Part shown: in pieces, positions 8,320 through 16,626 of the stretch
Numbering within the stretch: position 1 is the first letter of the stretch
Layout of the letters: every line of letters starts with the position of its first letter
Assembly (NCBI GenBank): GCA_016712865.1
Contig: JADJQH010000002.1
Span: 186,001 to 250,000, forward strand
DNA length: 64,000 nt
Origin: Dokdonella sp.
Lineage (GTDB): Bacteria > Pseudomonadota > Gammaproteobacteria > Xanthomonadales > Rhodanobacteraceae
Direction of reading: 5' to 3'
Notes under the pieces: model-generated
What the model was told of the DNA's origin: nothing
Databases searched by the model: none
Seen by the model: only the letters and a program-made list of their open reading frames with translations
Translations under genes and position numbers: made by a program

Positions 8320-8393
8320 TGGAGGCCTGGGTCGGAATCGAACCGGCGTACACGGCTTTGCAGGCCGCTGCATGACCACTCTGCCACCAGGCC
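8320..8393 (-). tRNA. tRNA-Cys (anticodon GCA)
   Basis: 74 bases with encoded CCA; the acceptor GGCCTGG pairs with CCAGGCC. The anticodon loop reads CTGCAAA, anticodon GCA. It lies between tRNA-Gly and tRNA-Leu on the same strand. A terminator-like hairpin separates it from tRNA-Gly, so it may also have its own promoter. Confidence 0.97.
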
Positions 8394-8419
8394 GGTGGGA
8401 CGGCGCGCGCCGCGTCGTC

Positions 8420-8450
8420 AAAAACAAAAACCCCGGAGCGGGCCGAGGTT
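8420..8450 (-). terminator. Rho-independent terminator candidate between tRNA-Gly and tRNA-Cys
   Basis: On the minus strand an 8-bp stem (AACCTCGG with CCGGGGTT, one G-T pair) and a 6-base loop are followed by a T-rich run (TTTGTTTTTG). It would stop transcripts leaving tRNA-Gly, perhaps only partly, since tRNA-Cys and tRNA-Leu follow. Confidence 0.65.
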
Positions 8451-8528
8451 TCCTGATACGGCGGCACCTTGCGTACTGACCGGATCTTCGCCAGCACGGT
8501 CCGGGCGACCATCGCGTGACGAACAAAC

Positions 8529-8604
8529 TGGAGCGGGAAACGAGGCTCGAACTCGCGACCTCAACCTTGGCAAGGTTGCGCTCTACCAACTGAGCTATTC
8601 CCGC
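8529..8604 (-). tRNA. tRNA-Gly (anticodon GCC)
   Basis: 76 bases with encoded CCA; the acceptor GCGGGAA pairs with TTCCCGC. The anticodon loop CTTGCCAA gives GCC. It is the first tRNA after the promoter at 8616-8643. Confidence 0.97.
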
Positions 8605-8615
8605 GTGGGACGCGC

Positions 8616-8643
8616 ATATTACGGAATGCCACGAAAGAGTCAA
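8616..8643 (-). promoter_or_regulatory. Sigma-70 promoter candidate for the tRNA genes
   Basis: On the minus strand a TTGACT -35 box is followed after 16 bases by TAATAT. The 5' end of tRNA-Gly is 12 bases past the -10 box. A GC-rich discriminator (GCGCGTCCC) follows the -10 box, as in stringently controlled stable-RNA promoters; that control is an inference. Confidence 0.65.
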
Positions 8644-8675
8644 CCGCCAGCGACAACTTGAGGGCCCATTCGGCC

Positions 8676-9266
8676 TCAGATCTTGCCGCTGTCGGCATCG
8701 CGCATGATGGGCCAGGCCGCACGCACGTAGAGAATGGCCGACCAGATCGTCAGCACGGCCGCCAGCACCAGCAGGCCTTCGCCGATGCGGTACAGGCGCA
8801 GTTCCGGGAAATCGCGCTGGTGCAGGCAGACCACGATGGCCACGATCTGCATGGCGGTCTTGAACTTGCCGATCCAGGCCACGCTGACCGCGGCACGCTG
8901 GCCCAGCTCCGCCATCCATTCGCGCAAGGCCGAGATGCTGATTTCGCGTCCGACGATGACCGCGCTTGACACCGCCATCATCGCGCTCGGGTTCTGCTGG
9001 ACGATGAGGAACAGGGCCACGGCCACCATCAGCTTGTCGGCCACCGGATCGAGGAAGGCCCCGAACGCGGAACTGAGGTTGTAACGACGGGCAATCCAGC
9101 CATCCAGCCAGTCGGTGACGGCAGCGGCAATGAAGATGCCGGCGGCCGCAAGATTGGACCAGCTGCGCGTCGAGGGGAAATATTCGGGCAGGTAGAAGAC
9201 GACGACGATGACCGGCAACAAGGCCACGCGGAACAGGGTGAGGATGGTGGGCAGGGTCAGTTGCAT
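8676..9266 (-). CDS. pgsA: CDP-diacylglycerol-glycerol-3-phosphate 3-phosphatidyltransferase
   Basis: 196 residues with several hydrophobic segments. The CDP-alcohol phosphotransferase signature is complete: DWLDGWIAR, then G and two spaced aspartates in AFGAFLDPVADK. The enzyme makes phosphatidylglycerol phosphate in the inner membrane, the first committed step to phosphatidylglycerol and cardiolipin. The gene starts 9 bp after the uvrC stop on the same strand, and the uvrC-pgsA order is common in gammaproteobacteria. Confidence 0.94.
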   Translation of the reverse strand: MQLTLPTILTLFRVALLPVIVVVFYLPEYFPSTRSWSNLAAAGIFIAAAVTDWLDGWIARRYNLSSAFGAFLDPVADKLMVAVALFLIVQQNPSAMMAVSSAVIVGREISISALREWMAELGQRAAVSVAWIGKFKTAMQIVAIVVCLHQRDFPELRLYRIGEGLLVLAAVLTIWSAILYVRAAWPIMRDADSGKI

Positions 9267-9275
9267 CCGTGGGGA

Positions 9276-11102
9276 TTATCCATGCAAGGCCGAATAAATG
9301 CGCTCGGCAAGTTCACGATTGATTCCCTTGACCTGCATGAGTTCCTCGATTCCGGCACGGGTCACTCCGGCCAGGCCACCAAACTGCTTGAGCAGCGCGG
9401 CGCGGCGCTTGGCACCCACGCCCGCCACCGCCTCCAGTGACGAGCTCGCGCGCGCCTTTTCGCGTCGCCCGCGATGCCCGGTGATCGCGAAGCGGTGCGC
9501 CTCATCGCGCACCGACTGGATCAGGTGCGAAGCCGGTGACCCTGGTCCCGGCCACAAGGTGCGGCCGGAATCACCCAGGATCAAGCTCTCATGGCCACTT
9601 CTGCGTCCGTCGCCCTTGGCCACGCCCACCACGCAGACGCCCTCGACCCCGAGCGTGGCCAGCACATCCAGCGCCTGCCGCACCTGCCCCGCACCGCCAT
9701 CGATGAGCAGGACATCCGGCAAGCAGCCCTCACCGTTCTGGATTCGCCGATAGCGACGCTCCAGGGCCTGGTGCATGGCCGCGTAGTCGTCACCCGCCGT
9801 GATCCCCTGGATATTGAATCGCCGGTAGCGGGATTTCTCCGCGCCCTCCGGGCCAAACACCACGCAGGACGCCACCGTGGCTTCGCCCATGGTGTGGCTG
9901 ATGTCGAAGCATTCGATGCGCTGGGGCAGCTGCGCCAGGCCAAGCAGCTCGCGCAAGGCCGCAAAGCGCTGCAGCAGGGTTTGTCGACTTGCCAGTCGCG
10001 CGGTCAACGCCGCCTGCGCATTGGTCTCGGCCATTTCGAGGAAGCGGGCACGGTCGCCGCGCACGACACTCTTCAACTCGACCTTGTGACCGGCATGCGC
10101 AGCCAGGGCTTCGGCCAGCAGCTCCGCTTGCTCCGGCGCATGGCTGAGCACCAACTCGGGAGGAATGGGGCGATCCAGAAAGTACTGGCCGAGAAACGAG
10201 CCGAGCACGTCGGCTTCGCCGGCGTCCAGTGCCAGGCGCGGAAAGAAGTCGCGCGAACCCAGGCTGCCTCCATCGCGGAAGCTCATCACGGTGACGCAGG
10301 CGACGCCTTCTGCAATCCGGCAGGCCATCACATCGAGGTCGCGTCCGGCACCCTGCACGAACTGGCGTGCCTGCACCTTGCCCACCGCCGCAATGTGGTC
10401 GCGCATGCGGGCAGCACGCTCGAAATCCAGGTTCGCGCTTGCCTTCTCCATGTCGGCAATCAATTCGTCCAGCAGCAATTTGCTCTTGCCTTCGAGAAAC
10501 AGGGTGGCGTGATGCGCACTCAATCGGTATTCGGCGACCGTGATCAAGCCGACGCAGGGCGCGCTGCAACGGCCGATCTGGTATTGCAGGCACGGCCTTG
10601 AGCGGTTGCGGAAATAGCTATCCTCGCAATTGCGGATGCGGAACAGTTTGTGCAGCAATGCCAGCGTCTCGCGCACGGATGCGGCGCTCGGGTACGGACC
10701 GAAATATCGACCCCCGCCGTTGCGCGCGCCCCGGTGGAATGCCAGGCGCGGATAGTCACCCGGCGTCAAATGGATGTAGGGGTAACTTTTGTCGTCGCGC
10801 AGCAGGATGTTGTAGCGCGGACGCAGGGTCTTGATCAGTTGCGCCTCAAGCAGCAAGGCTTCGGCCTCGGTGCGCGTCAGGGTGATCTCGATGCGTGCAA
10901 TCTGCGCAACCATGGCGGCAATGCGCGGCTGCATGCTCGGCTTGAGGAAGTAGCTGCCGACGCGCTTTTTCAGATTGCCGGCCTTGCCGACATAGAGCAG
11001 ATCGTCATTGCCCGCAAACATGCGATACACGCCGGGCGCAGTGCTCAGGTGGGCGACAAATGCCTTGCCGTCAAATGCGGGTTCAGCCTGCATGCGCATC
11101 AT
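9276..11102 (-). CDS. uvrC: UvrABC excision nuclease subunit C
   Basis: 608 residues, matching the family (E. coli 610). The N-terminal GIY-YIG nuclease domain, which makes the 3' cut, spans about residues 20-100 (GVYRMF...LLYVGKAGNLKKRVGSYF). A UVR/UvrB-binding segment follows around residues 205-240, then the RNase H-like domain that makes the 5' cut (IECFDISHTMGE...LLIDGGAGQVRQAL). A C-terminal helix-hairpin-helix pair ends the protein (VAGVGAKRRAALLKQFGGLAGV). Nearby in-frame ATGs at 11099 and 11093 are alternatives. It is probably cotranscribed with pgsA. Confidence 0.96.
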   Translation of the reverse strand: MMRMQAEPAFDGKAFVAHLSTAPGVYRMFAGNDDLLYVGKAGNLKKRVGSYFLKPSMQPRIAAMVAQIARIEITLTRTEAEALLLEAQLIKTLRPRYNILLRDDKSYPYIHLTPGDYPRLAFHRGARNGGGRYFGPYPSAASVRETLALLHKLFRIRNCEDSYFRNRSRPCLQYQIGRCSAPCVGLITVAEYRLSAHHATLFLEGKSKLLLDELIADMEKASANLDFERAARMRDHIAAVGKVQARQFVQGAGRDLDVMACRIAEGVACVTVMSFRDGGSLGSRDFFPRLALDAGEADVLGSFLGQYFLDRPIPPELVLSHAPEQAELLAEALAAHAGHKVELKSVVRGDRARFLEMAETNAQAALTARLASRQTLLQRFAALRELLGLAQLPQRIECFDISHTMGEATVASCVVFGPEGAEKSRYRRFNIQGITAGDDYAAMHQALERRYRRIQNGEGCLPDVLLIDGGAGQVRQALDVLATLGVEGVCVVGVAKGDGRRSGHESLILGDSGRTLWPGPGSPASHLIQSVRDEAHRFAITGHRGRREKARASSSLEAVAGVGAKRRAALLKQFGGLAGVTRAGIEELMQVKGINRELAERIYSALHG

Positions 11103-11162
11103 CGTGTGATGGACAGCCGTCGCGTGAAAAACGACTCACCGCACTCGGCCAGTCTGCGCGGC

Positions 11163-12587
11163 TCATTCCCCAACCGGAACGCGCTTGCCGATGCCGCTGG
11201 CGAGGTCAATGCGCACGATCTCATGCACATTGGTATTGGCGATCCACAAGGCACCGGCCGCGATCGACAAGCCGGCTGGCTCGAACAGGCGGATGTCGAC
11301 GTTCAGCGCACGCACCGCGCCGCTCTTCAGGCTCAGTGCCTTGATCTTGCCGTTGTAGCTGTCGGCAATGAACGCGATACCGCGCGGATCAAGCGTGATG
11401 TCCAGGGGATTCTGCAAACGCGCCACATCGCGCGCTCCAGGCGCATCGCCATACTCGTACAAGCCGCTGCCAACCAGGGTCGAAACGCGACCATCCAGCA
11501 ATCGGATCAAGCGCACGGCGGATGACGCCGCATCGACCACCAAAAGCTGCATGCCGATGGCGGCAATACCGACCGGCTGCGCAAACGAGGCTTCCAGAGA
11601 CAAGCCATCGACGAGCTCGCACTTGCCGGTTCCCGCCAGCACATTGACCCGGTTCCGGGTCAAGTCGAGTTCCCACACCTGGTTCTGGCTGGATGAGGTC
11701 ACATGGAGTTTGTCGGCCACCACGGCGAGGCCGGTCGGCGTACCAATGGGCGTGACCAACGGATCCGCTTCATGCGGGCGCACGCGGCCCTGCTCGCCGG
11801 TGCCGAGCACCGTCTCGACATCACCACCACGCAAGCGGATGCGACGGATGCAGTGATTGCCGCGGTCGGCCACGTAGAGAAAATCATCGCGCAGGGCGAG
11901 TCCCTGTGGATCGCGGAATCCGCATTGCTCGTCGCGACCATCCCAGTATCCCGGGTCCGACGAGCCGAACTGACGCTGGATGCGTCCATCGTGCCTGCAT
12001 TCGATGACGCGATGGTGGCCGCTGTCGGCAATGTAGAGGAACTCGTCGGTGGCCAGCACCTTGCCGGGGAACAGCAAGGCCTCGCGCGGCTCCGGACGCG
12101 ATGCCGTGGGTGCCGCCTCGTACTCGCGCAGATCACGCTCTGCCGCCTCGTCGAGCAGGCGACCGACGATTTCATCCAACTCCACCCGATGTCCTTCACC
12201 GGCAATGATCGAAACGACCTGGCCTTCGGCATCGATCACGACAACGCTTGGCCAGGCCTCAATGGAAAACTGCCGCCACAGCGCATGCTGCGGATCGTTG
12301 GCGACCGGATGCCGGATCTGCAGGCGATTGACCGCCTTGAGCACCACGCTGGCATCGCGCTGGTGCGGATACTTCGGGGTGTGCACGCCGATGACGGTCA
12401 GACCGTCGTGATAGCGGCTCTCCAGATGGGCAAGATCCGGCAACAGGTTCCAGCAGTGGACGTTGTCGTAGCTCCAGAACCAGAGCAGCACGACACGACC
12501 ACGCAGGCCCGACATCAAGGGTGCATCACTGACGTTGACCCATTCGAGTCCTGCTGGAAACTCGGGCGCTGGCAGGCGGGAGACCAT
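11163..12587 (-). CDS. NHL-repeat protein with N-terminal thioredoxin-like domain
   Basis: 474 residues from the ATG at 12587, which has AGGA upstream; the frame continues to a TTG at 12623. The first 160 residues form a thioredoxin/TlpA-like fold, and the rest contains at least four NHL beta-propeller blades (FLYIADSGHHRVIE, FLYVADRGNHCIRR, LDITLDPRGIAFIADSYNGKIKAL). The architecture matches NHLRC2-type proteins. The redox site is odd: the usual C-x-x-C is reduced to DNVHCWN, with one cysteine. No signal peptide is evident, so it is probably cytoplasmic. The function is unknown; it may act as a scaffold rather than a disulfide reductase. Confidence 0.85.
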   Translation of the reverse strand: MVSRLPAPEFPAGLEWVNVSDAPLMSGLRGRVVLLWFWSYDNVHCWNLLPDLAHLESRYHDGLTVIGVHTPKYPHQRDASVVLKAVNRLQIRHPVANDPQHALWRQFSIEAWPSVVVIDAEGQVVSIIAGEGHRVELDEIVGRLLDEAAERDLREYEAAPTASRPEPREALLFPGKVLATDEFLYIADSGHHRVIECRHDGRIQRQFGSSDPGYWDGRDEQCGFRDPQGLALRDDFLYVADRGNHCIRRIRLRGGDVETVLGTGEQGRVRPHEADPLVTPIGTPTGLAVVADKLHVTSSSQNQVWELDLTRNRVNVLAGTGKCELVDGLSLEASFAQPVGIAAIGMQLLVVDAASSAVRLIRLLDGRVSTLVGSGLYEYGDAPGARDVARLQNPLDITLDPRGIAFIADSYNGKIKALSLKSGAVRALNVDIRLFEPAGLSIAAGALWIANTNVHEIVRIDLASGIGKRVPVGE

Positions 12588-12644
12588 GCGTGTCCTGTGA
12601 CGGGGGTTGCTGGCACCTGGCAAATGCAGGCGCTCCGGCTCCGA

Positions 12645-13103
12645 TTATGACCCAGACAAACGCTCGATCAACGCCCCGATTCCATCACGGGCCAGATCCA
12701 GGGCACGCTGGAAATCCGCCTGCCCTCCGTAGTAGGGGTCGGGAAGCTCGACCGGCCCGTCGATTCCGGCGAAAGGCAGGAACAGCGCAACCCGCTCGCG
12801 GGCAGCCTTCGGCGCGATATCCAGCAAGGCGCGATGATTGATCCGGTCCATCACCAGCAAATGGTCGAAACGGCTGAAATCCGCCGCGCAAACCTGGCGT
12901 GCGCGGTGACTGGCCAATGGATAGCCGTTGGCTTCGGCGATGGCAATCGAGCGTCTGTCCGCACTGGCGCCGACGTGGTAGTCCTCGGTTCCCGCCGAGT
13001 CGACTTCGACCGCAATACCCACGCGGGCAAACTCGACACGCGCCACGGCGGCCACGGTCGGCGAGCGACAAATGTTGCCCATGCACACGAACAAAAGCTT
13101 CAT
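12645..13103 (-). CDS. Low-molecular-weight protein-tyrosine phosphatase
   Basis: 152 residues. The active-site P-loop CMGNICRSP is at residues 7-15, and the general acid aspartate lies in the DPYYGG motif near residue 122. Bacterial members often act on tyrosine kinases that control polysaccharide export, or on arginine phosphate. Its ATG overlaps the kdsB stop by 4 bases, so the pair is translationally coupled. Confidence 0.93.
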   Translation of the reverse strand: MKLLFVCMGNICRSPTVAAVARVEFARVGIAVEVDSAGTEDYHVGASADRRSIAIAEANGYPLASHRARQVCAADFSRFDHLLVMDRINHRALLDIAPKAARERVALFLPFAGIDGPVELPDPYYGGQADFQRALDLARDGIGALIERLSGS

Positions 13104-13879
13104 TGCGCGGGTGAGGCCAGCAGTTCCCGCTCAACCCGCGCGAGGTCTGCTTCGGTATCAACGCCAGCAGGGAAGAACTCCGGCGCCATGGCAACGTGGA
13201 TGGCATGCCCATGTTCGAGCGCGCGCAATTGTTCCAGCGACTCGGCGATTTCCAGGGGCGTACGCGGCAACGAAGCAAAGCGGCCGAGGAATCCCGCGCG
13301 ATAGGCATAGATGCCGATGTGGCGCAGGCAGGGCACGTTCGCAGGCAATGCATGGCGATCGGCGGCCATTGCATCGCGCGCCCAGGGAATCGGCGCACGG
13401 CTGAAATACAGTGCGTTGCCGCTGCCGCCGCGCACCAGCTTCACGCAGTTCGGGTCAAAAAGTTCATCAATCGACTGGATCGGCGTTGCCAGGGTCGCCA
13501 TCGGCGCGTAACTGGCCGCCAGCGCCTGCGCCACGGCCTGGATGCCGCTCATCGGCGCCTGCGGTTCATCGCCCTGCAGGTTGACGACGATCAGGTCTTC
13601 CTGCCACGCCCGCAGGCGCGCCAACTCGGCAAGACGATCAGTGCCGGAGGCATGGTCGGCCCGGGTCATCACCACCTCGACGCCGTTGCCATCCAGCGCA
13701 TCGGCGATGCGCGCATCATCCGTGGCAACCACCACCTCGCGCGCGCCGGCAGCCAGCGCACGCTGGCATACGCGCACGATCATGGGAACGCCGGCGATCT
13801 TGCGCAGTGGCTTGCCGGGCAGGCGCTGGGATGCATAGCGCGCAGGGACGGCAACCACGAAATCCGGGAGGTTTGACAT
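13100..13879 (-). CDS. kdsB: 3-deoxy-manno-octulosonate cytidylyltransferase
   Basis: 259 residues from the ATG at 13879, as usual for KdsB; the frame extends well upstream without family resemblance. The N-terminal nucleotide-binding stretch [18 protein letters not shown] and the NLQGDEP motif are diagnostic. The enzyme activates Kdo as CMP-Kdo for lipopolysaccharide inner-core synthesis in the cytoplasm. A phosphatase gene overlaps its end, and a divergent transporter gene begins about 100 bp away, sharing the upstream region. Confidence 0.95.
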   Translation of the reverse strand: MSNLPDFVVAVPARYASQRLPGKPLRKIAGVPMIVRVCQRALAAGAREVVVATDDARIADALDGNGVEVVMTRADHASGTDRLAELARLRAWQEDLIVVNLQGDEPQAPMSGIQAVAQALAASYAPMATLATPIQSIDELFDPNCVKLVRGGSGNALYFSRAPIPWARDAMAADRHALPANVPCLRHIGIYAYRAGFLGRFASLPRTPLEIAESLEQLRALEHGHAIHVAMAPEFFPAGVDTEADLARVERELLASPAQ

Positions 13880-13983
13880 GGGCACATCTCGCCTGAACAC
13901 AGAACAAAAGAGTATTCGACTGTGATCGGTGAAAACAGTGGCGGCCTGTACAATGCGCGCTCCCCGAGCAGCAGCAACTGGTG

Positions 13984-14907
13984 ATGAACGGTTCGACCGG
14001 CGTGAAATCCGCGCTGCCCCTGCGCGCCGCCTTGCTGATGGCTGCGAGCTCCAGTCTGTTCGGCATGATGGCCATCGCCATTCGCTATGCATCCCACCAG
14101 CAGCATCCGTTCGAGATTGCCTTCTTCCGCTGCCTGTTCGGCGCCCTGTTCGCCCTGCCCCTGCTGCGCGTGCACGGCCTCGAACTGCTGCGCACGCGTC
14201 GCCTCGGTTTTTACATCGTGCGCTGTGCCGCCGGCATCGTTTCCATGTTGTGCGGATTCTGGGCGCTGGTGCATCTGCCGCTGGCGCAGGCCGTTGCCTT
14301 GTCGTATTCAACACCCTTGTTCGTCACCATCGGTGCCGTGCTGGTGTTGGGCGAAGTCGTACGCATGCGGCGCTGGAGCGCGGTAATTGCGGGATTCATC
14401 GGCGTACTCGTGATTGTCAGGCCCACCGCGGCGGACTTCAGCAGTGCCACCCTGATCGCCCTGCTTGCCGCAGCCATCAGCGGTGGCGTGACCATCAGCA
14501 TCAAGTACCTGTCGCGTACCGATCCGGCCGATCGCATCGTCATCCTGACCACCCTGCTCTGGGTTCCGCTCAGCTTGCCGTTTGCGCTGACCGTCTGGAA
14601 ATGGCCGGATGCCGCGACCTGGCCGTGGCTGATCCTGTCCGGCGGATTGGGTACGGCAGGTCACTACTGTTGGACGCGTGCACTCAAGATGGCGGAAGCC
14701 TCTGCGCTCGCACCCCTGAGCTATCTGCAACTGCTGGTGGTCGGTACGCTGGCCTGGTTGCTGTTTGGCGAGGTGATCGACAATTACACCGCAGCCGGTG
14801 CGGCCATCGTGATCGCTGCCAGCCTGTACATCGCCCGCCGTGAAGCGCGCGTGGCACGCGACCTCAACAAGCCTGAAACGGTCGCCAAGCAGACCCCCAC
14901 CCTTTGA
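13984..14907 (+). CDS. DMT-superfamily transporter (EamA family)
   Basis: 307 residues from the ATG at 13984 (a GTG directly precedes it). About ten hydrophobic helices form two EamA repeats; the [17 protein letters not shown] and [19 protein letters not shown] stretches are the matching helices in each half. The family exports or imports metabolites such as amino acids, nucleosides or drugs; the substrate is unknown. A TACAAT box at 13949-13954 is a possible -10 element, without a clear -35. Confidence 0.88.
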   Translation: MNGSTGVKSALPLRAALLMAASSSLFGMMAIAIRYASHQQHPFEIAFFRCLFGALFALPLLRVHGLELLRTRRLGFYIVRCAAGIVSMLCGFWALVHLPLAQAVALSYSTPLFVTIGAVLVLGEVVRMRRWSAVIAGFIGVLVIVRPTAADFSSATLIALLAAAISGGVTISIKYLSRTDPADRIVILTTLLWVPLSLPFALTVWKWPDAATWPWLILSGGLGTAGHYCWTRALKMAEASALAPLSYLQLLVVGTLAWLLFGEVIDNYTAAGAAIVIAASLYIARREARVARDLNKPETVAKQTPTL

Positions 14908-14922
14908 ATCCGCCGGGGTCGA

Positions 14923-16626
14923 TCAAGCGCGCGCTGCCAGCTTTCTTTGCAGCCACCACAGCGGTGCGCTGATCGCAAGCCAGGCCAGGAACCACGGCCA
15001 TCTGGGCAAACGGGTGGCAACCGTCCACGCGGGAATCTCCGGCTCGATCAACTGCCGCGTTGCCTCGCGGGTTTCCGCCCTATGCAGCGATTGCCCTTCA
15101 TCTGCCGTGTGCACGAACACCGGCCACGTGCCGTTTTCATCGCGCACGCGGTTCCAGCCAGCGGACGACGGCCACCACGACGCACAAGCCGCGTCGGAAG
15201 GTTCCACCAGCAATGCGAATTGCGTGCCTGCCGGATCGATCACGTCAGCGCCTATCTGCAATCCACAGACCTGGGTGCGCTCACCCACCCGTGCCCAGTG
15301 CGGGAGTTGCGGTTCCCGCGTGCCGCGCGCACGTGCGAGCGTGGAGAACACGCGACTCCAAAGAGTTCCGTAACGACTGCCCTGCCCTGCCAATTGCAAG
15401 CGGAAGCTGTCACGCGGCAACCAGATGCCGATCCGTCCCTGGCCAACGCCATGCCACGCTGCCAGCAGGGTGCCATCCTCCGCCCTGAGCAGCGGCACCA
15501 GGCCTGCATCGACAATGGCGAGTGCCGGTCGATCCTGCCCAAGGTTGATCGCCGCGGTGTCTGTCGACTGCGCCTGGTCCTTCGTTGCGGAAGCCTGCAG
15601 GTTCACGCCCAGCTCGCGCCACTCGGCAAGCACCGCAGCCGATGGTTTCGCGCTGACCCGCAACAGCACGCCGAGGCCGGAGCGGATGGCCTCGCCGATG
15701 TCTTGCTTCTCGCGCGCCGAAAGTCCGGCCCATGCACGCTCATCCACGATCAGCAGATCCATCTCCGCAAGGCTGGCCGGTTCGAGTTTCACCGACTCAC
15801 CGCGTTGTTCGATGCCGCGACTCAAGCGGATCTCGCTGCCGATCTGGTGACCTGCATCAAGCGCCCAGCGCCGCAGGTACTTGGACTCCGCATCCGGCGC
15901 GCCTGCCAGGATCACGCCACGCAGCGCAGCCGGCATGCGCACGCGAAGCGGGAGCGAAACAACATCGACCTCGGCCTCGTTTGCATCAAGCAGCCGCAAT
16001 CGCCAGGTCTCGGTACCCGGTACACGGGATATGGCCGACAACTGGAAACGGCCCTGTTCATCCACGTTGCCTGTTGCCGCCTTGGTGCCGGCGCGGTCCA
16101 GCAGTTCGACATGCGCCGATGGCACACCCTCGACACGTCCGCCAACACGCCAGAGCACACCCGAATCCACGGCTGCCGGGAAATCCAGCGCGACGAATCC
16201 GATCGGTGCTGCCGATGGCTCGAAGGCGAGCGCACGCACGCCCACGGCATCGTGATCGCGACCCGGCAATCCATCACCAAGCACGCGCAGTGAGGCAACC
16301 CGCGGCAGCGTGCGCAGAGCGGCGGCAAGGTCGGGCGTGTGCATGATCCAGTCCCCGGCCACCTCGACACCCGGCAAGGCGACGGTCAATTGCCCGGCAT
16401 CAAGATCGCGCAACTGTTTTGCATCCACGCCGGGCGTGAGTACCAGCAGGGTTTGAGGCGCCTGCACCATCGAGGGCGGAAACAGGGTCAACGCCAGCAG
16501 CACGGCGCCGAGCAGCTGGCCCGCAACCAGCAGCCAACGCCAGCGCGTTGCCTGCACAAGGTTGCGGTACGCACCGAATGCGCAGGCAATGCCGATCAAC
16601 ACCATGCAGGCCAGTTGCAGGCTCAT
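14923..16626 (-). CDS. Large membrane-anchored protein of a MoxR/BatA cluster
   Basis: 567 residues. Two hydrophobic helices at the N terminus (about residues 5-55) and one at the C terminus (about 540-560) enclose a large soluble part. That part probably has a carboxypeptidase-like beta domain (GGRVEGVPSAHVELLDRAG) and a glutamine-amidotransferase-like fold (MDLLIVDERAW). It is the last gene of the MoxR series and its start overlaps the previous stop by 4 bases. Proteins of this layout are common at the end of MoxR/DUF58/BatA operons, but their role is not known. Confidence 0.75.
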   Translation of the reverse strand: MSLQLACMVLIGIACAFGAYRNLVQATRWRWLLVAGQLLGAVLLALTLFPPSMVQAPQTLLVLTPGVDAKQLRDLDAGQLTVALPGVEVAGDWIMHTPDLAAALRTLPRVASLRVLGDGLPGRDHDAVGVRALAFEPSAAPIGFVALDFPAAVDSGVLWRVGGRVEGVPSAHVELLDRAGTKAATGNVDEQGRFQLSAISRVPGTETWRLRLLDANEAEVDVVSLPLRVRMPAALRGVILAGAPDAESKYLRRWALDAGHQIGSEIRLSRGIEQRGESVKLEPASLAEMDLLIVDERAWAGLSAREKQDIGEAIRSGLGVLLRVSAKPSAAVLAEWRELGVNLQASATKDQAQSTDTAAINLGQDRPALAIVDAGLVPLLRAEDGTLLAAWHGVGQGRIGIWLPRDSFRLQLAGQGSRYGTLWSRVFSTLARARGTREPQLPHWARVGERTQVCGLQIGADVIDPAGTQFALLVEPSDAACASWWPSSAGWNRVRDENGTWPVFVHTADEGQSLHRAETREATRQLIEPEIPAWTVATRLPRWPWFLAWLAISAPLWWLQRKLAARA

